DNA of 64,000 nucleotides from Methanospirillum hungatei (GTDB taxonomy: Archaea > Halobacteriota > Methanomicrobia > Methanomicrobiales > Methanospirillaceae). Made by a program: the position numbers and the translations under genes. This document shows positions 26,653-35,390 of the stretch, piece by piece. The DNA is taken from the NCBI RefSeq assembly GCF_019263745.1, contig NZ_CP077107.1, positions 2,604,001 to 2,668,000 on the forward strand. Reading direction: 5' to 3'. A model generated the notes under the pieces. It ran no database searches, was not told where the DNA came from, and worked only from the letters and a program-made list of their open reading frames with translations. How positions within the stretch are numbered: position 1 is the first letter of the stretch; each line of letters begins with the position of its first letter.

Positions 26653-27179
26653 TCATTGTTAATAAGGCACCTGTGTTTAATAATTCTTTCTTTACCATAG
26701 AGTCTTCTCTATCATCCAGATATGTGCATGGGGGATCACGTAGAACAATAGTAATTGCTATCCCACATCCTCTGGATACCTGCCGAGAAGATATTGATAG
26801 CCTCATATATTATTCCTGATCAGGATGGCTGAGATGTATACTCTCTCGACATGTGCTTTTAATGTTCCGGAGGATCAGTCTATTATTTTGATCACATAGG
26901 TTTCCTCACTATCTCTGAACTTGATTCTTACTGTCATTACCTTGCTGAGGGGTGATCCGTGAAGCATATCCATATACCCGGTTTCATGTGTATCTTATCT
27001 CACCAGTTCATCCAATCATTGTCCGTTAAAATTGGTTCTTTAGTGAAAATGGCTGTAAATCTTGAATTAATGGTTTGATCTGTTTTCAATCCTGAATTTA
27101 TCGCCATAGGTTGCTAAAAATTGAATTTAAATGGCGATTTCGCTAAAAAGCCTTCACAAAACAGTTATCTATGTTTAGC
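26653..27179. other. Intergenic region with a short decayed coding fragment
   Basis: About 530 bases. On the minus strand, 26875-26997 reads THETGYMDMLHGSPLSKV then MTVRIKFRDSEETYVIKIID and a stop. The composition is protein-like, but a stop lies directly upstream, so it looks like the tail of a lost gene that I cannot name. The rest is AT-rich and holds the dfx promoter and that of the betaine transporter. Confidence 0.4.
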
Positions 27180-27201
27180 CCCCATCAATATTCTGATGGG
27201 G
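27180..27201. promoter_or_regulatory. Inverted repeat before the betaine transporter operon
   Basis: CCCCATCA and TGATGGGG form perfect 8-bp arms around a 6-base loop (ATATTC). The element ends 19 bases before the ATG at 27221. It could be an operator for salt control or a hairpin in the leader of the transcript. Confidence 0.55.
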
Positions 27202-27220
27202 ATAGATATGAATAGGGGGG

Positions 27221-28438
27221 ATGATTATTCCATCTCTGATAAATAATCTGGGTCCTATTATCGAAGTTAGAAATCTGACCAAGATTTTTGGACCAAGACC
27301 CCTGAAAACTCTGTCTCATCTCCAAAGAGGATGTTCGGTCAAAGAAATTCGTGAAAAGACCGGTCACATCGTTGCATTACAAAATATTTCTTTTTCAGTT
27401 CAAAAAGGGGAGATATTTGTTCTGATGGGCCTTTCAGGTTGTGGAAAATCAACACTTCTCCGATGCCTGAACCGGCTTATTGAACCGACAACCGGGGAGG
27501 TTTTTCTTGATGGAGATGATATTGTTTCCGCTTCAGCAGACCAGATGAAATCAATCCGAAGAAAACGGATGAGCATGGTTTTTCAAAGCTTTGCTCTTCT
27601 TCCCCATAGAAATATTCTGGAAAACATTGCATTTGGTCTCGAAATTCAGGGTATGCCATATGAGGAACGGGTCCAGGAAGCAAAGAAATCCCTGGATCTT
27701 GTAGGTTTATCCGGATATGAGTATTCCTATCCGGATCAGCTCTCTGGAGGAATGCAGCAGCGGGTAGGGCTTGCCCGGGCTCTTGCAAGTTCACCAGATA
27801 TTTTACTCATGGATGAAGCGTTTTCCGCCCTTGATCCCATTATTCGACGTGATATGCAAAATGAACTGCTTGACATACAGGATCGTCTTGAAAAGACCAT
27901 CATTTTTGTCTCGCATGATCTTGATGAAGCATTGAAACTGGGATCCAGGATTGCCCTGATGAAAGCAGGCGAAATCATCCAGATCGGTACACCTGAAGAG
28001 ATCCTCACGAAACCCAAAAACGAATTTGTTGAACGGTTTGTTGAGGATGTGGATCTCTCACGGGTTCTTACGGCAAAGGATGTCATGAAAGCCCCGGATC
28101 CCATGATTCATGTTACTTCAGGCCCTCATGTGGCATTACGAATGATGCAGGAAGCCGGGATTTCCACATTATTTGTTGTCGGAAAAAACCGGGAACTCAA
28201 AGGTATTATCACGGCAGATGATGCATTACAGGCAGGAAAAGAAGGCTTGCCTCTTTTGGACATTGTTATCCCTGATGTTGTGTCCATCCATCACGATACC
28301 CCGGTTTCAGAGATCATCCCGGTGATTGCAGAAAGCCGGTTTCCTTTGGCCGTGATTAATGAAGAGAAGAAATTAAAAGGTGTCATCGTCAGGGGATCAG
28401 TTCTTGCTGCTCTTGGCAGGTCAGGAGGAACTGAATGA
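27221..28438 (+). CDS. proV: Glycine betaine ABC transporter, ATPase subunit
   Basis: The ATPase of a ProU/OpuA-type importer that takes up glycine betaine under salt stress. The 405 residues have the betaine-type N-terminus ([15 protein letters not shown], with the long insert before Walker A), Walker [13 protein letters not shown], signature [15 protein letters not shown], Walker [14 protein letters not shown] and switch His in [11 protein letters not shown]. Two CBS domains follow (about 285-400: [30 protein letters not shown]), which in OpuA sense ionic strength. The operon is proV-proW-proX with a four-base overlap to the permease. A run of six G just before the ATG may serve as ribosome site, although its spacing is poor. 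Confidence 0.95.
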   Translation: MIIPSLINNLGPIIEVRNLTKIFGPRPLKTLSHLQRGCSVKEIREKTGHIVALQNISFSVQKGEIFVLMGLSGCGKSTLLRCLNRLIEPTTGEVFLDGDDIVSASADQMKSIRRKRMSMVFQSFALLPHRNILENIAFGLEIQGMPYEERVQEAKKSLDLVGLSGYEYSYPDQLSGGMQQRVGLARALASSPDILLMDEAFSALDPIIRRDMQNELLDIQDRLEKTIIFVSHDLDEALKLGSRIALMKAGEIIQIGTPEEILTKPKNEFVERFVEDVDLSRVLTAKDVMKAPDPMIHVTSGPHVALRMMQEAGISTLFVVGKNRELKGIITADDALQAGKEGLPLLDIVIPDVVSIHHDTPVSEIIPVIAESRFPLAVINEEKKLKGVIVRGSVLAALGRSGGTE

Positions 28439-29334
28439 CGGTTTCTCCATTTCCCAGATTACCCCTTGGAACAGCGATTGAGGATCTGGTTACCTGGATC
28501 AGTACGAATCTTGGCTGGCTTTTGGATGGGATAACTGATATCCTCACTGAACTGACAAATACAATTCAGAGCTTTCTGAGTAGTATCCCACCGCCGGTTC
28601 TGATCCTTATTATTGCCATCATCTCCTTTGCGTTAAAATTCAGGGGAAGATCTCAGAAGAAATCGAATTACAAACGGTTTCTAGAATCAATTGACCTTCC
28701 CGTTCTTTGTGTGGCTGGTCTTTTGCTCATCTGGGATCTTGATTTATGGGATTCTTCAATGGAAACCCTCGCTCTTGTTATCGTTTCAACGATTGTATCC
28801 CTGGTGATAGGAATTCCTATTGGCATCATTGCGTCTCATTCAGATCGGTTTAACCAGATAATCCGTATTTTTTTGGATTTTATGCAAACAATGCCCTCTT
28901 TTGTGTATCTCATTCCTGCGGTCATATTCTTTGGTCTTGGGAATGTTCCTGGTGTCATTGCTACAGTTGTTTTTGCTATGCCACCGACGATCAGGCTGAC
29001 AAATTTGGGAATCAGACAGATACCAAAGGAATTGATAGAGGTGTCAGATGCGTTTGGTGCAACCATGGCACAAAAACTCATAAAAGTTGAATTGCCTGTT
29101 GCACTGCCGACAATCATGGCCGGTGTAAACCAGTGTATAATGCTTGCCCTTTCAATGACCGTCATCGCCTCCATGATTGGTGCAGGGGGGCTTGGGTACC
29201 AGGTGTTGTACGGAATTCAGCGTGTGGATATTGGATCCGGGTTTGAAGCCGGTCTTGCGATTGTAATTATTGCAATCATTCTTGACCGACTGAGTCAGAA
29301 TCTGATTCCGGTACGGGAATCACGACGATCATAG
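28435..29334 (+). CDS. proW: Glycine betaine ABC transporter, permease subunit
   Basis: The 299-residue permease of the betaine importer, with about six to seven membrane helices. The ABC permease EAA loop is clear: LTNLGIRQIPKELIEVSDAFGAT followed by KVELPVALPTIMAG. The helix TLALVIVSTIVSLVIGIPIGI and QTMPSFVYLIPAVIFFGLGNVPG are typical of ProW. The long N-terminal extension before the first permease helix (about 1-85) contains an extra helix (PPPVLILIIAIISFALKF). Start overlaps the proV stop. Twelve bases after its stop a ribosome site begins for proX. Confidence 0.94.
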   Translation: MTVSPFPRLPLGTAIEDLVTWISTNLGWLLDGITDILTELTNTIQSFLSSIPPPVLILIIAIISFALKFRGRSQKKSNYKRFLESIDLPVLCVAGLLLIWDLDLWDSSMETLALVIVSTIVSLVIGIPIGIIASHSDRFNQIIRIFLDFMQTMPSFVYLIPAVIFFGLGNVPGVIATVVFAMPPTIRLTNLGIRQIPKELIEVSDAFGATMAQKLIKVELPVALPTIMAGVNQCIMLALSMTVIASMIGAGGLGYQVLYGIQRVDIGSGFEAGLAIVIIAIILDRLSQNLIPVRESRRS

Positions 29335-29352
29335 AGAATTTTGGAGTATGAA

Positions 29353-30240
29353 ATGAAATTGACAAAAGTATTTCCAATCGTATTTTTAGGAGTAGTACTA
29401 ACCGGGTGTATCCTGCTTTGTGGGTGCACCGGAGAACAGTCAGCACAGGTGCAGAAGGGTAAGATCATCGGGATTGAACCCGGTGCAGGTATTATGCAGA
29501 AGACTGAAGATGCCATTCAGGACTATGGGCTTGATTACACGCTTGTCTCCAGTAGTAGTGCGGGAATGGCATCAGAGCTTACGAAGGCCATCAATTCAGG
29601 AAAATGGATTGTTGTAACCGGTTGGACTCCTCACTGGAAATTTGCACGGTTTAACCTGAAATATCTTGACGATCCCAAGGGGATTTACGGCGGAGAAGAG
29701 TATATCGGTGCTCTTGCACGAAAAGGATTTGAAACCGACAATCCTGGTGCGTATGGTATTCTTTCCCGGTTTTCATGGACATCAGATGAGATGGCATCTG
29801 TCATGCTGGCAATAGAGGATGGAAAATCACCAGAAAGTGCAGCTGACGAGTATATTGCAGCCCATCCGGATCAGGTCTCTTCGTGGATTGGTTCTGTAAA
29901 AGGCAACGGAGAACTTGTGACCGTCGGATATGTTCTGTGGGATTCAGAGATTGCTAGTACGAATGTGCTCAAGAAGGTGCTTGAACAGGCAGGGTATACC
30001 GTGAAACTGGTCGCCGTTGATGCTGGTCCTCTGTATCAGGCTGTTTCGACAGGAGATGTGGATTGTACCATTTCAGCATGGCTTCCAACGACCCAGTCGA
30101 CCTATATGGAAAAGTACAGGGATAACCTTGTTGAGGTCAGAAAGGTTCTCACCGGAGCAAAAGTCGGGCTTGTCGTGCCTGATTATGTGACCATCAGTTC
30201 AATTGATGAACTGAACAGTGTGAAGGATAAATTCCAGTAA
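29353..30240 (+). CDS. proX: Glycine betaine-binding lipoprotein
   Basis: A 295-residue substrate-binding protein of the OpuAC type. The N-terminus ends in a lipobox (VVLTGCILLCGCTG), so it is membrane-tethered outside the cell. The ligand cage segment GWTPHWKFARFNLKYLDDPKG matches the betaine-binding motif, with tryptophans W85/W88-like, and a second half shows LWDSEIASTNVLKKVLEQAGY and VDCTISAWLPTTQ, as in two-lobed OpuAC. The ATG at 29353 is preceded by GGAG at six bases; an in-frame TTG lies upstream. Last gene of the betaine operon. Confidence 0.95.
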   Translation: MKLTKVFPIVFLGVVLTGCILLCGCTGEQSAQVQKGKIIGIEPGAGIMQKTEDAIQDYGLDYTLVSSSSAGMASELTKAINSGKWIVVTGWTPHWKFARFNLKYLDDPKGIYGGEEYIGALARKGFETDNPGAYGILSRFSWTSDEMASVMLAIEDGKSPESAADEYIAAHPDQVSSWIGSVKGNGELVTVGYVLWDSEIASTNVLKKVLEQAGYTVKLVAVDAGPLYQAVSTGDVDCTISAWLPTTQSTYMEKYRDNLVEVRKVLTGAKVGLVVPDYVTISSIDELNSVKDKFQ

Positions 30241-30572
30241 TCTCTTGGATATTCTTTTTTTCAACGGAGAATAGGTGGCCTTTGGACAAGGCTGATAGTT
30301 TCCATTGAAATCCTCTTTTTCACCCCGAGAACGGATCATCGATCTTCACCTTCCCGCTCTCTGTTGTCTGGATGGTACATACAATGTTCAGGGGAGATCT
30401 CACCAAGAAACTTGTATATCTTTGATACGAATATCTATAAGAAAAAATTCATCGGATGAGTTATGGGAGAAATTATTGAAGAGATAGAAGATAAAAGCCT
30501 TTTTTGATTCACATATATTCCTTTATCATCTCACTGGAAATTACCCCTTTGCTTCAGTGTTATAAGGGAGGA
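30241..30572. other. Intergenic region with a decayed copy of the downstream membrane gene
   Basis: About 330 bases. Positions 30305-30405 are a degraded copy of the tail of the 61-residue gene at 30573. On the minus strand it reads NIVCTIQTTESGKVKIDDPFSG, against NVVCTIRKTENGEVRIDDSFRKG in the intact gene. The rest has no features that I can support. Confidence 0.55.
30305..30405 (-). pseudogene. Degraded partial copy of the 61-residue membrane protein gene
   Basis: About 100 bases similar to 30592-30690 (most bases match by eye), including VCTI and KIDD coding segments, with a stop replacing the final residues. It lacks the N-terminal part and a start. It implies a past tandem duplication of the secreted-protein cluster. 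Confidence 0.6.
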
Positions 30573-30758
30573 TTAAAAAAGGGATTTCCCTTTTCGGAAC
30601 GAATCATCGATCCTCACCTCCCCGTTCTCTGTTTTCCGGATGGTGCACACAACGTTCCGGGCAGATCTCACCATATGCATGTACATACCTGCAACCGCCC
30701 CGGCGTTCAAAAATGCGATTCCAAGGGATATACCTGCAGCAATCGTCTCCGTGTTCAT
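30573..30758 (-). CDS. Small membrane protein of a secreted-protein cluster
   Basis: A 61-residue protein with one membrane helix (ISLGIAFLNAGAVAGMYMHM, residues 8-28) and a basic cytosolic-looking tail (VCTIRKTENGEVRIDD). The ATG overlaps the stop of the 185-residue gene by ATGA, and GGAGGAGAGA precedes it, so it is co-translated. No family is recognised. A decayed duplicate of its tail lies just downstream at 30305. Confidence 0.7.
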   Translation of the reverse strand: MNTETIAAGISLGIAFLNAGAVAGMYMHMVRSARNVVCTIRKTENGEVRIDDSFRKGKSLF

Positions 30759-31309
30759 TTCTCTCCTCCGAATATGATACGTTCGGTCATATTCAGCCTG
30801 CCTGCTGCATCACTGGCATGAAACGTCTCATTAGTCTGATCCTGTGACGATGCACGAGCGAGAATCATCCCGGTTCCGTTGACCATCGTTGTTCCTGATG
30901 TCCTGGTGGATTTCAAATCCCGGGATGAGGCATAAACTCCGGTCATCATAAGTCCGGTATACGTGATCTCATCCTGTGTATTTGTCCGGTTTTCAGAAAT
31001 CTCAAACAAACACCCGGTATGTGCCGGTGTCTGATTCACTGCTTGTCCAGAGTATTCATCAATTCCCATCGGACCTGTTGAATCAGCAACAGTGACGGTC
31101 TTCACACTTCCGTCTTTTACCTGTAGATCTCTCATGAGCGATGCAATACTGGTAGTAAAGAAGTGTGCTGCATAGGTCTGTCCCTGTCCGATTACGGAAG
31201 AAGAGACCCAGGATGCCCCATCACACATGATGGATGATGATATCGAATCTGCACCTACGAATCCAGCGATGAGCAGCAGAATACATCCGATTACACATCC
31301 CCGGTTCAT
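30755..31309 (-). CDS. Secreted protein of unknown function
   Basis: A 184-residue exported protein with a signal peptide (CVIGCILLLIAGFVGA, residues 4-20) and a mature part rich in Ser, Thr and sequons (NRTN, NGTG, NETF, NMTE). It begins SISSSIMCDGASWVSSSVIG. Two cysteines remain (CDGA, TGCLF). The start at 31309 was chosen over 31366 because the shorter form begins with a clean signal peptide. It lies between the 167-residue gene upstream and the small membrane gene downstream, all co-directional. Not recognised as a named family. Confidence 0.7.
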   Translation of the reverse strand: MNRGCVIGCILLLIAGFVGADSISSSIMCDGASWVSSSVIGQGQTYAAHFFTTSIASLMRDLQVKDGSVKTVTVADSTGPMGIDEYSGQAVNQTPAHTGCLFEISENRTNTQDEITYTGLMMTGVYASSRDLKSTRTSGTTMVNGTGMILARASSQDQTNETFHASDAAGRLNMTERIIFGGEK

Positions 31310-31335
31310 CTCATCACCAAAAAATGATGGGGGGA

Positions 31336-31839
31336 TTATGCCAGATCCGGCACAGTATCTGCCCATGTTTCGATAGTAGTCAGGATGCTGTCTGCCTCAA
31401 AACTGGATACCGTGATCTTCTCCCGTTTGAAGGCTACATTATAGAGTTCTCCGGACGCAGCGTGGCATTTGAGGGTGACACTGAACCCGTCATCAGAACT
31501 GTCATGGGAAGCGGTTCCTCCAATAGCTGTTTCCAGGGCTTCATTTGCAAGAATATTTGCAATGGTCGTATCAAATGCTCCGGATGTGGGTGCCCGGATA
31601 CTGATCCGTCCTACCTGTTTTCCGTCATTGTTTTCGTATATAACGGTCCCGGTATAGTTTTCTGCACTCTTCTGAACTGCCGGAAGGTTTTCTCCTCCGG
31701 AGATATATGACGTACATCCCCAGGGATTATCGACGAGAATGTTCCCGACGATAGTGTTCATTGCAGCTTTGCTAGCGAACGGAGTGGCAAGAATCCGTTC
31801 TGCGGATTTTACGGTTGATTTTGCGACAAAATCTGCCAT
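31336..31839 (-). CDS. Protein of unknown function, first gene of the secreted-protein cluster
   Basis: A 167-residue protein without signal peptide or membrane helix. It starts MADFVAKSTVKSAERILATPF and includes CTSYISGGENLPAVQKSAE, ISIRAPTSGAFDTTIANIL and LTTIETWADTVPDLA. It is well-formed and coding-like in composition, but I recognise no family. The ribosome site AGGAGAAAAA precedes the ATG. It lies 26 bases upstream of the signal-peptide gene, so the three genes form an operon. I considered a sheath-related role because of the organism but have no sequence evidence. Confidence 0.72.
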   Translation of the reverse strand: MADFVAKSTVKSAERILATPFASKAAMNTIVGNILVDNPWGCTSYISGGENLPAVQKSAENYTGTVIYENNDGKQVGRISIRAPTSGAFDTTIANILANEALETAIGGTASHDSSDDGFSVTLKCHAASGELYNVAFKREKITVSSFEADSILTTIETWADTVPDLA

Positions 31840-32439
31840 TTTTTTCTCCTGTCACGGGTGTGACCATACAAGGTCGATGGCAGGATACAGGAGGTTATAA
31901 AGATCGGGTGAAATATGGGATTAATTGTGGTTAAATCAGAATTTGTCAGGTTTGTTGAACGATGGGATGAAAAAATCAGAGATTTATGAATCTGCCATAT
32001 CAGAGTTGGGGGAAGGTACCGCTGTAATTATTTATATCGATACGTATGAATCTCGAATTTTCACCCGATAATCCTGATATTGGCAGCAAAATAGAAACAA
32101 CAGTTCATCCCAGTTCATGTCATCACCAAAAAATGATAGGGAGGTAATAACAGGAGTGAAACGTAGAGATGATCACTGTTCTTTATGTGGGATATATTCC
32201 AAAGCAACAATTATGGCTGTTTTTTCGTATATGTCAAAGATGATCAGTTATTAACCGTTTATTTGAAAACTATCCAGTACGAAATAAAATTGTAGATGGA
32301 TTTCATATCGCCTGTCCAACAGGTTCATGGGACATGAATTACAATGATGATAGATTAGTACATGTATATAAACAAGATGCTACCTAATTTGATATAGGAA
32401 TACGAAATCTGGTTCTCGTATTCGAGGAGGGTTACTGAA
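31840..32439. other. Intergenic region with fragments of lost genes
   Basis: About 600 bases. At 32105-32146 a stretch resembles 31303-31336, around the start of the secreted-protein gene (GTTCAT.TCATCACCAAAAAATGAT), so another copy of that junction has decayed here. Further on, 32244-32387 is open on the plus strand and reads PVRNKIVDGFHIACPTGSWD with MNYNDDRLVHVYKQDAT and a stop, preceded by a stop, which suggests the tail of a broken gene. No intact gene is supported. Confidence 0.45.
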
Positions 32440-32643
32440 ATGAGTGGAATATCATTGGTACAGATACATCATAAAGGATTGAATGTCCTCGTGGAAAAAC
32501 TAATGAATTTCGATACATCAAGATTTATCCAGATTTATGACCTGGGATCTGGTGAGTACACGAATGATAAACATACCTCGCTCTCTGATGATCCCGATGA
32601 AATATTCTCTTCTATTACAAAGCAAAGAAAAGAATCAGAATGA
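32440..32643 (+). CDS. Small protein heading the PHP-ATPase operon
   Basis: A 67-residue soluble protein (VQIHHKGLNVLVEKLMNFD, then an acidic YTNDKHTSLSDDPDEIF tail), not recognised as a family. GGAGGG lies nine bases before the ATG. Its stop overlaps the ATG of the large PHP-ATPase gene (ATGA), so the two are translationally coupled. It may be an adaptor or an antitoxin-like partner of the next two proteins; this is inference from coupling and size. Confidence 0.7.
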   Translation: MSGISLVQIHHKGLNVLVEKLMNFDTSRFIQIYDLGSGEYTNDKHTSLSDDPDEIFSSITKQRKESE

Positions 32644-35390
32644 TGCTATCATCACAGTCATACCCGGGAGCCAAATGGTGGAGATGTGATCTTCATATTC
32701 ATACCAGTGCATCACGAGATACTCTAGAATTACAAGATATTCCACTGGATACCTGGTTATTGAATGTGATGAGTACTGGTGTCGATGTCATTGCAATCAC
32801 CGATCACAATTCAGGCTCAAGCATTGATCCAATCAAAGCAGTATACCAGAACCTAGCGACAATCCAACCGAGAGGATTCAAAAAAATATGCATCTTCCCT
32901 GGTGTAGAGATATCCACCCTTGAAAATGTTCATATTTTAGCACTATTTGATCCCTTAAAAGGGACTGCCGAGGTTGAAGATCTCTTAGTACGATTAGACA
33001 TCCCCCGTGGAAAATGGGGAGAAACGGAAGGTGTCTTTTCAAAGTACCAATCATCAGATGTAATTAAAATCATAAACCAGTCAGGTGCATTAGCAATACC
33101 TGCCCATGCGAATAAGGAAAAAGGGATATTTCAATTATCCGGCAATCAACTTCGCTCTCTTGCTTATAACGAACAGATCATTGCCATCGAACATGAAGGA
33201 TCAAAATCAGAATGGCCTGATCTGATTAAGGAACAAAAACCCAAATGGATACAGATTCTGGGCTCTGATTGTCATCAGGTTCCGGGGTCAATTCCTCACA
33301 AATTCACATGGATAAAAATGAGGTCCCCAACTCTTGAAGGCCTTAAACTTGCTTGTATTGATGGAAATAATTCTGTAAAAATAATGAGGGATATTACGGA
33401 CGATCTCACTTTATCCTCCCATCCATGGATTCGTTCCGTTACCATAACAGATACAGAATATATCGATTCCGATAGTCCATTTCTCCTATGTAATCCCGGA
33501 CTCAATACGATTATCGGAGGAAGAGGAACAGGGAAGTCGTCAACAATAGAATTTATCCGATTGTGTACGGGAAGAACTAAAGAAATACCTGATACATTAA
33601 CTGAAGATTTGAAAAAATATTTCATCCAAAAAACACATGACCCTTCAGGTCTTCTTCATGAAAAATCAAAATTAATGCTGGAATATCAGAAGGACGATGC
33701 TCTGTATCGGATTCGGTGGAGGATTGACAATGATGAATATTCAATATACCGGGTGATGGAAGATGGAAGTGAAGAACTAAGTTCTGGAGAGATTAAAAAT
33801 CGTTTTCCCCTTTCAATATACAGCCAGAAACAGATTTATGAAATGGTCAGGGATCCATCTTCGATCCTACATATGATTGATCAGGATCCTGATACTGGTT
33901 TTTCAGATTGGGAACAGAAATTCCAGATCTTAACTTCACGTTATAAATCGTTGCAAGCAAAGATCCGGGAGATTACTGCATCATTACCTGATAAAGAACG
34001 TATTCGCGGAGAACTGGAAGATATTTCCAGCAAAATTTCACGGTTTGAAGAATCAGGGCATGCTGATATCCTGAAAAAATATCAACAGACCCGGGGAAAA
34101 GAACGGGCTATAGAAATATGGGAAGAGAGTTGGATGTCTGCATCCTATTCAATTATTTCCCTAATAGAACAGATAGGGGCTAATGATCCTGATATATCGG
34201 TGATGGATAAAGATGATCCGGATGATCAAAAATGTGCCCGGGATCTTGAAGAACGAACGAAAACGGTCAATACTACAATTCGTGAATTACATAATATTGC
34301 AAAAAGATTGGAGTCACAATGGGCAGATTGGAAAAAGATCCGGGAAGAATCAGAATGGAGTAAGAAAAATGCTGAAATTCATGCACAATATTCCTCATTG
34401 ATGAGAATACTTGCAGAAGGAGGAATTTCTGATATTCAGCAATATGGTCAGTTACTTCAAACCAGAGAAACACTTGAGGAACAGATCAGAAACTACAACT
34501 CTCTTATTTTTTCTTTGGAAGATTATTCCAATCAGGAAAAACAACTCCTCAAAGAAATCACAAATCATCGACTGGAACTGACAAGAAAACGGAAGGAGTT
34601 TATCCGTAAGAACCTGGCCGGAAATAAACAGATTAGAATGGTATTACTTCCCTTTGGCGATCACATATCAGCCGAAAGAAAGATCCGTTCGATCCTTGGG
34701 CTGGATAAAAACATATATGCAAAATATATTCATGATTTTGATAACAAAACAGGGATTATTGACAGATTATACACCGATTATGACTGGACCGGACAACACG
34801 TTAATCCTGATGATTTCTTAAACAAATTACATTTAGAAAAGGAATATATCTACGATCTTTGTGATGGAAAGGGTCCATCAGATACAGAACGTCGGTTTAT
34901 TGAGAAGATGATCCGGTGTCCTCAAGATCAGCGGGATGAACTTGCTTTTTTTTATCCTGAAGATTCTCTCTCTATTGGATATTATGCAGAATCAGAAGGA
35001 ATATTCAAAGATATTATGCAAGGGTCTCCTGGTCAGAAAAACGCGGTAATATTATCTTTTATTCTTTCCTATGGAACCCAGCCCCTAATCCTCGACCAAC
35101 CAGAAGATGATCTGGACAACCACCTGATTTATGACATGATCGTTAGACATCTTCGAAATATGAAAGAAAAAAGGCAGATCATAATCGTCACTCATAATGC
35201 GAATATTGTGGTGAATGGAAATGCAGATCTGGTTATTCCGCTGATCGCTGAAGGCGGAGAGACAATTATTAGTCATCAGGGCACTCTTCAGGATGAACCA
35301 GTCCGAGATGAAATCTGTCGGGTAATGGAAGGAGGGAGGACAGCATTTGAAATGAGATATAAACGGATCCTCAGGGAGTTCTCATGTTAG
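32640..35390 (+). CDS. PHP-domain SMC/RecF-type ATPase (TrlF-like)
   Basis: A 916-residue two-part protein. The N-terminal PHP phosphoesterase (about 10-260) has the metal motifs CDLHIHTSASRD, ITDHNSG and GSDCH. An ABC/SMC-type ATPase follows, with Walker A IIGGRGTGKSSTIEF near 293, a long coiled coil (about 430-650), signature-like and Walker B PLILDQPEDDLDN near 816, and the His switch VTHNANIVV. This is the architecture annotated as TrlF-family AAA-like ATPase. Such PHP-SMC proteins recur in defence islands, where the PHP part is thought to act as a nuclease or phosphatase under ATPase control; that role is inference. It overlaps both neighbours by 4-7 bases, so the three genes form one unit. 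Confidence 0.9.
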   Translation: MMLSSQSYPGAKWWRCDLHIHTSASRDTLELQDIPLDTWLLNVMSTGVDVIAITDHNSGSSIDPIKAVYQNLATIQPRGFKKICIFPGVEISTLENVHILALFDPLKGTAEVEDLLVRLDIPRGKWGETEGVFSKYQSSDVIKIINQSGALAIPAHANKEKGIFQLSGNQLRSLAYNEQIIAIEHEGSKSEWPDLIKEQKPKWIQILGSDCHQVPGSIPHKFTWIKMRSPTLEGLKLACIDGNNSVKIMRDITDDLTLSSHPWIRSVTITDTEYIDSDSPFLLCNPGLNTIIGGRGTGKSSTIEFIRLCTGRTKEIPDTLTEDLKKYFIQKTHDPSGLLHEKSKLMLEYQKDDALYRIRWRIDNDEYSIYRVMEDGSEELSSGEIKNRFPLSIYSQKQIYEMVRDPSSILHMIDQDPDTGFSDWEQKFQILTSRYKSLQAKIREITASLPDKERIRGELEDISSKISRFEESGHADILKKYQQTRGKERAIEIWEESWMSASYSIISLIEQIGANDPDISVMDKDDPDDQKCARDLEERTKTVNTTIRELHNIAKRLESQWADWKKIREESEWSKKNAEIHAQYSSLMRILAEGGISDIQQYGQLLQTRETLEEQIRNYNSLIFSLEDYSNQEKQLLKEITNHRLELTRKRKEFIRKNLAGNKQIRMVLLPFGDHISAERKIRSILGLDKNIYAKYIHDFDNKTGIIDRLYTDYDWTGQHVNPDDFLNKLHLEKEYIYDLCDGKGPSDTERRFIEKMIRCPQDQRDELAFFYPEDSLSIGYYAESEGIFKDIMQGSPGQKNAVILSFILSYGTQPLILDQPEDDLDNHLIYDMIVRHLRNMKEKRQIIIVTHNANIVVNGNADLVIPLIAEGGETIISHQGTLQDEPVRDEICRVMEGGRTAFEMRYKRILREFSC

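Noticed and set aside
26588-26806. Minus-strand 72-codon frame overlapping the desulfoferrodoxin start
   Set aside because: It overlaps dfx in another frame and has no known motif.
30573-31839. The three-gene secreted cluster as sheath-protein genes
   Set aside because: The sheath idea came only from the likely organism; no sequence feature supports it.
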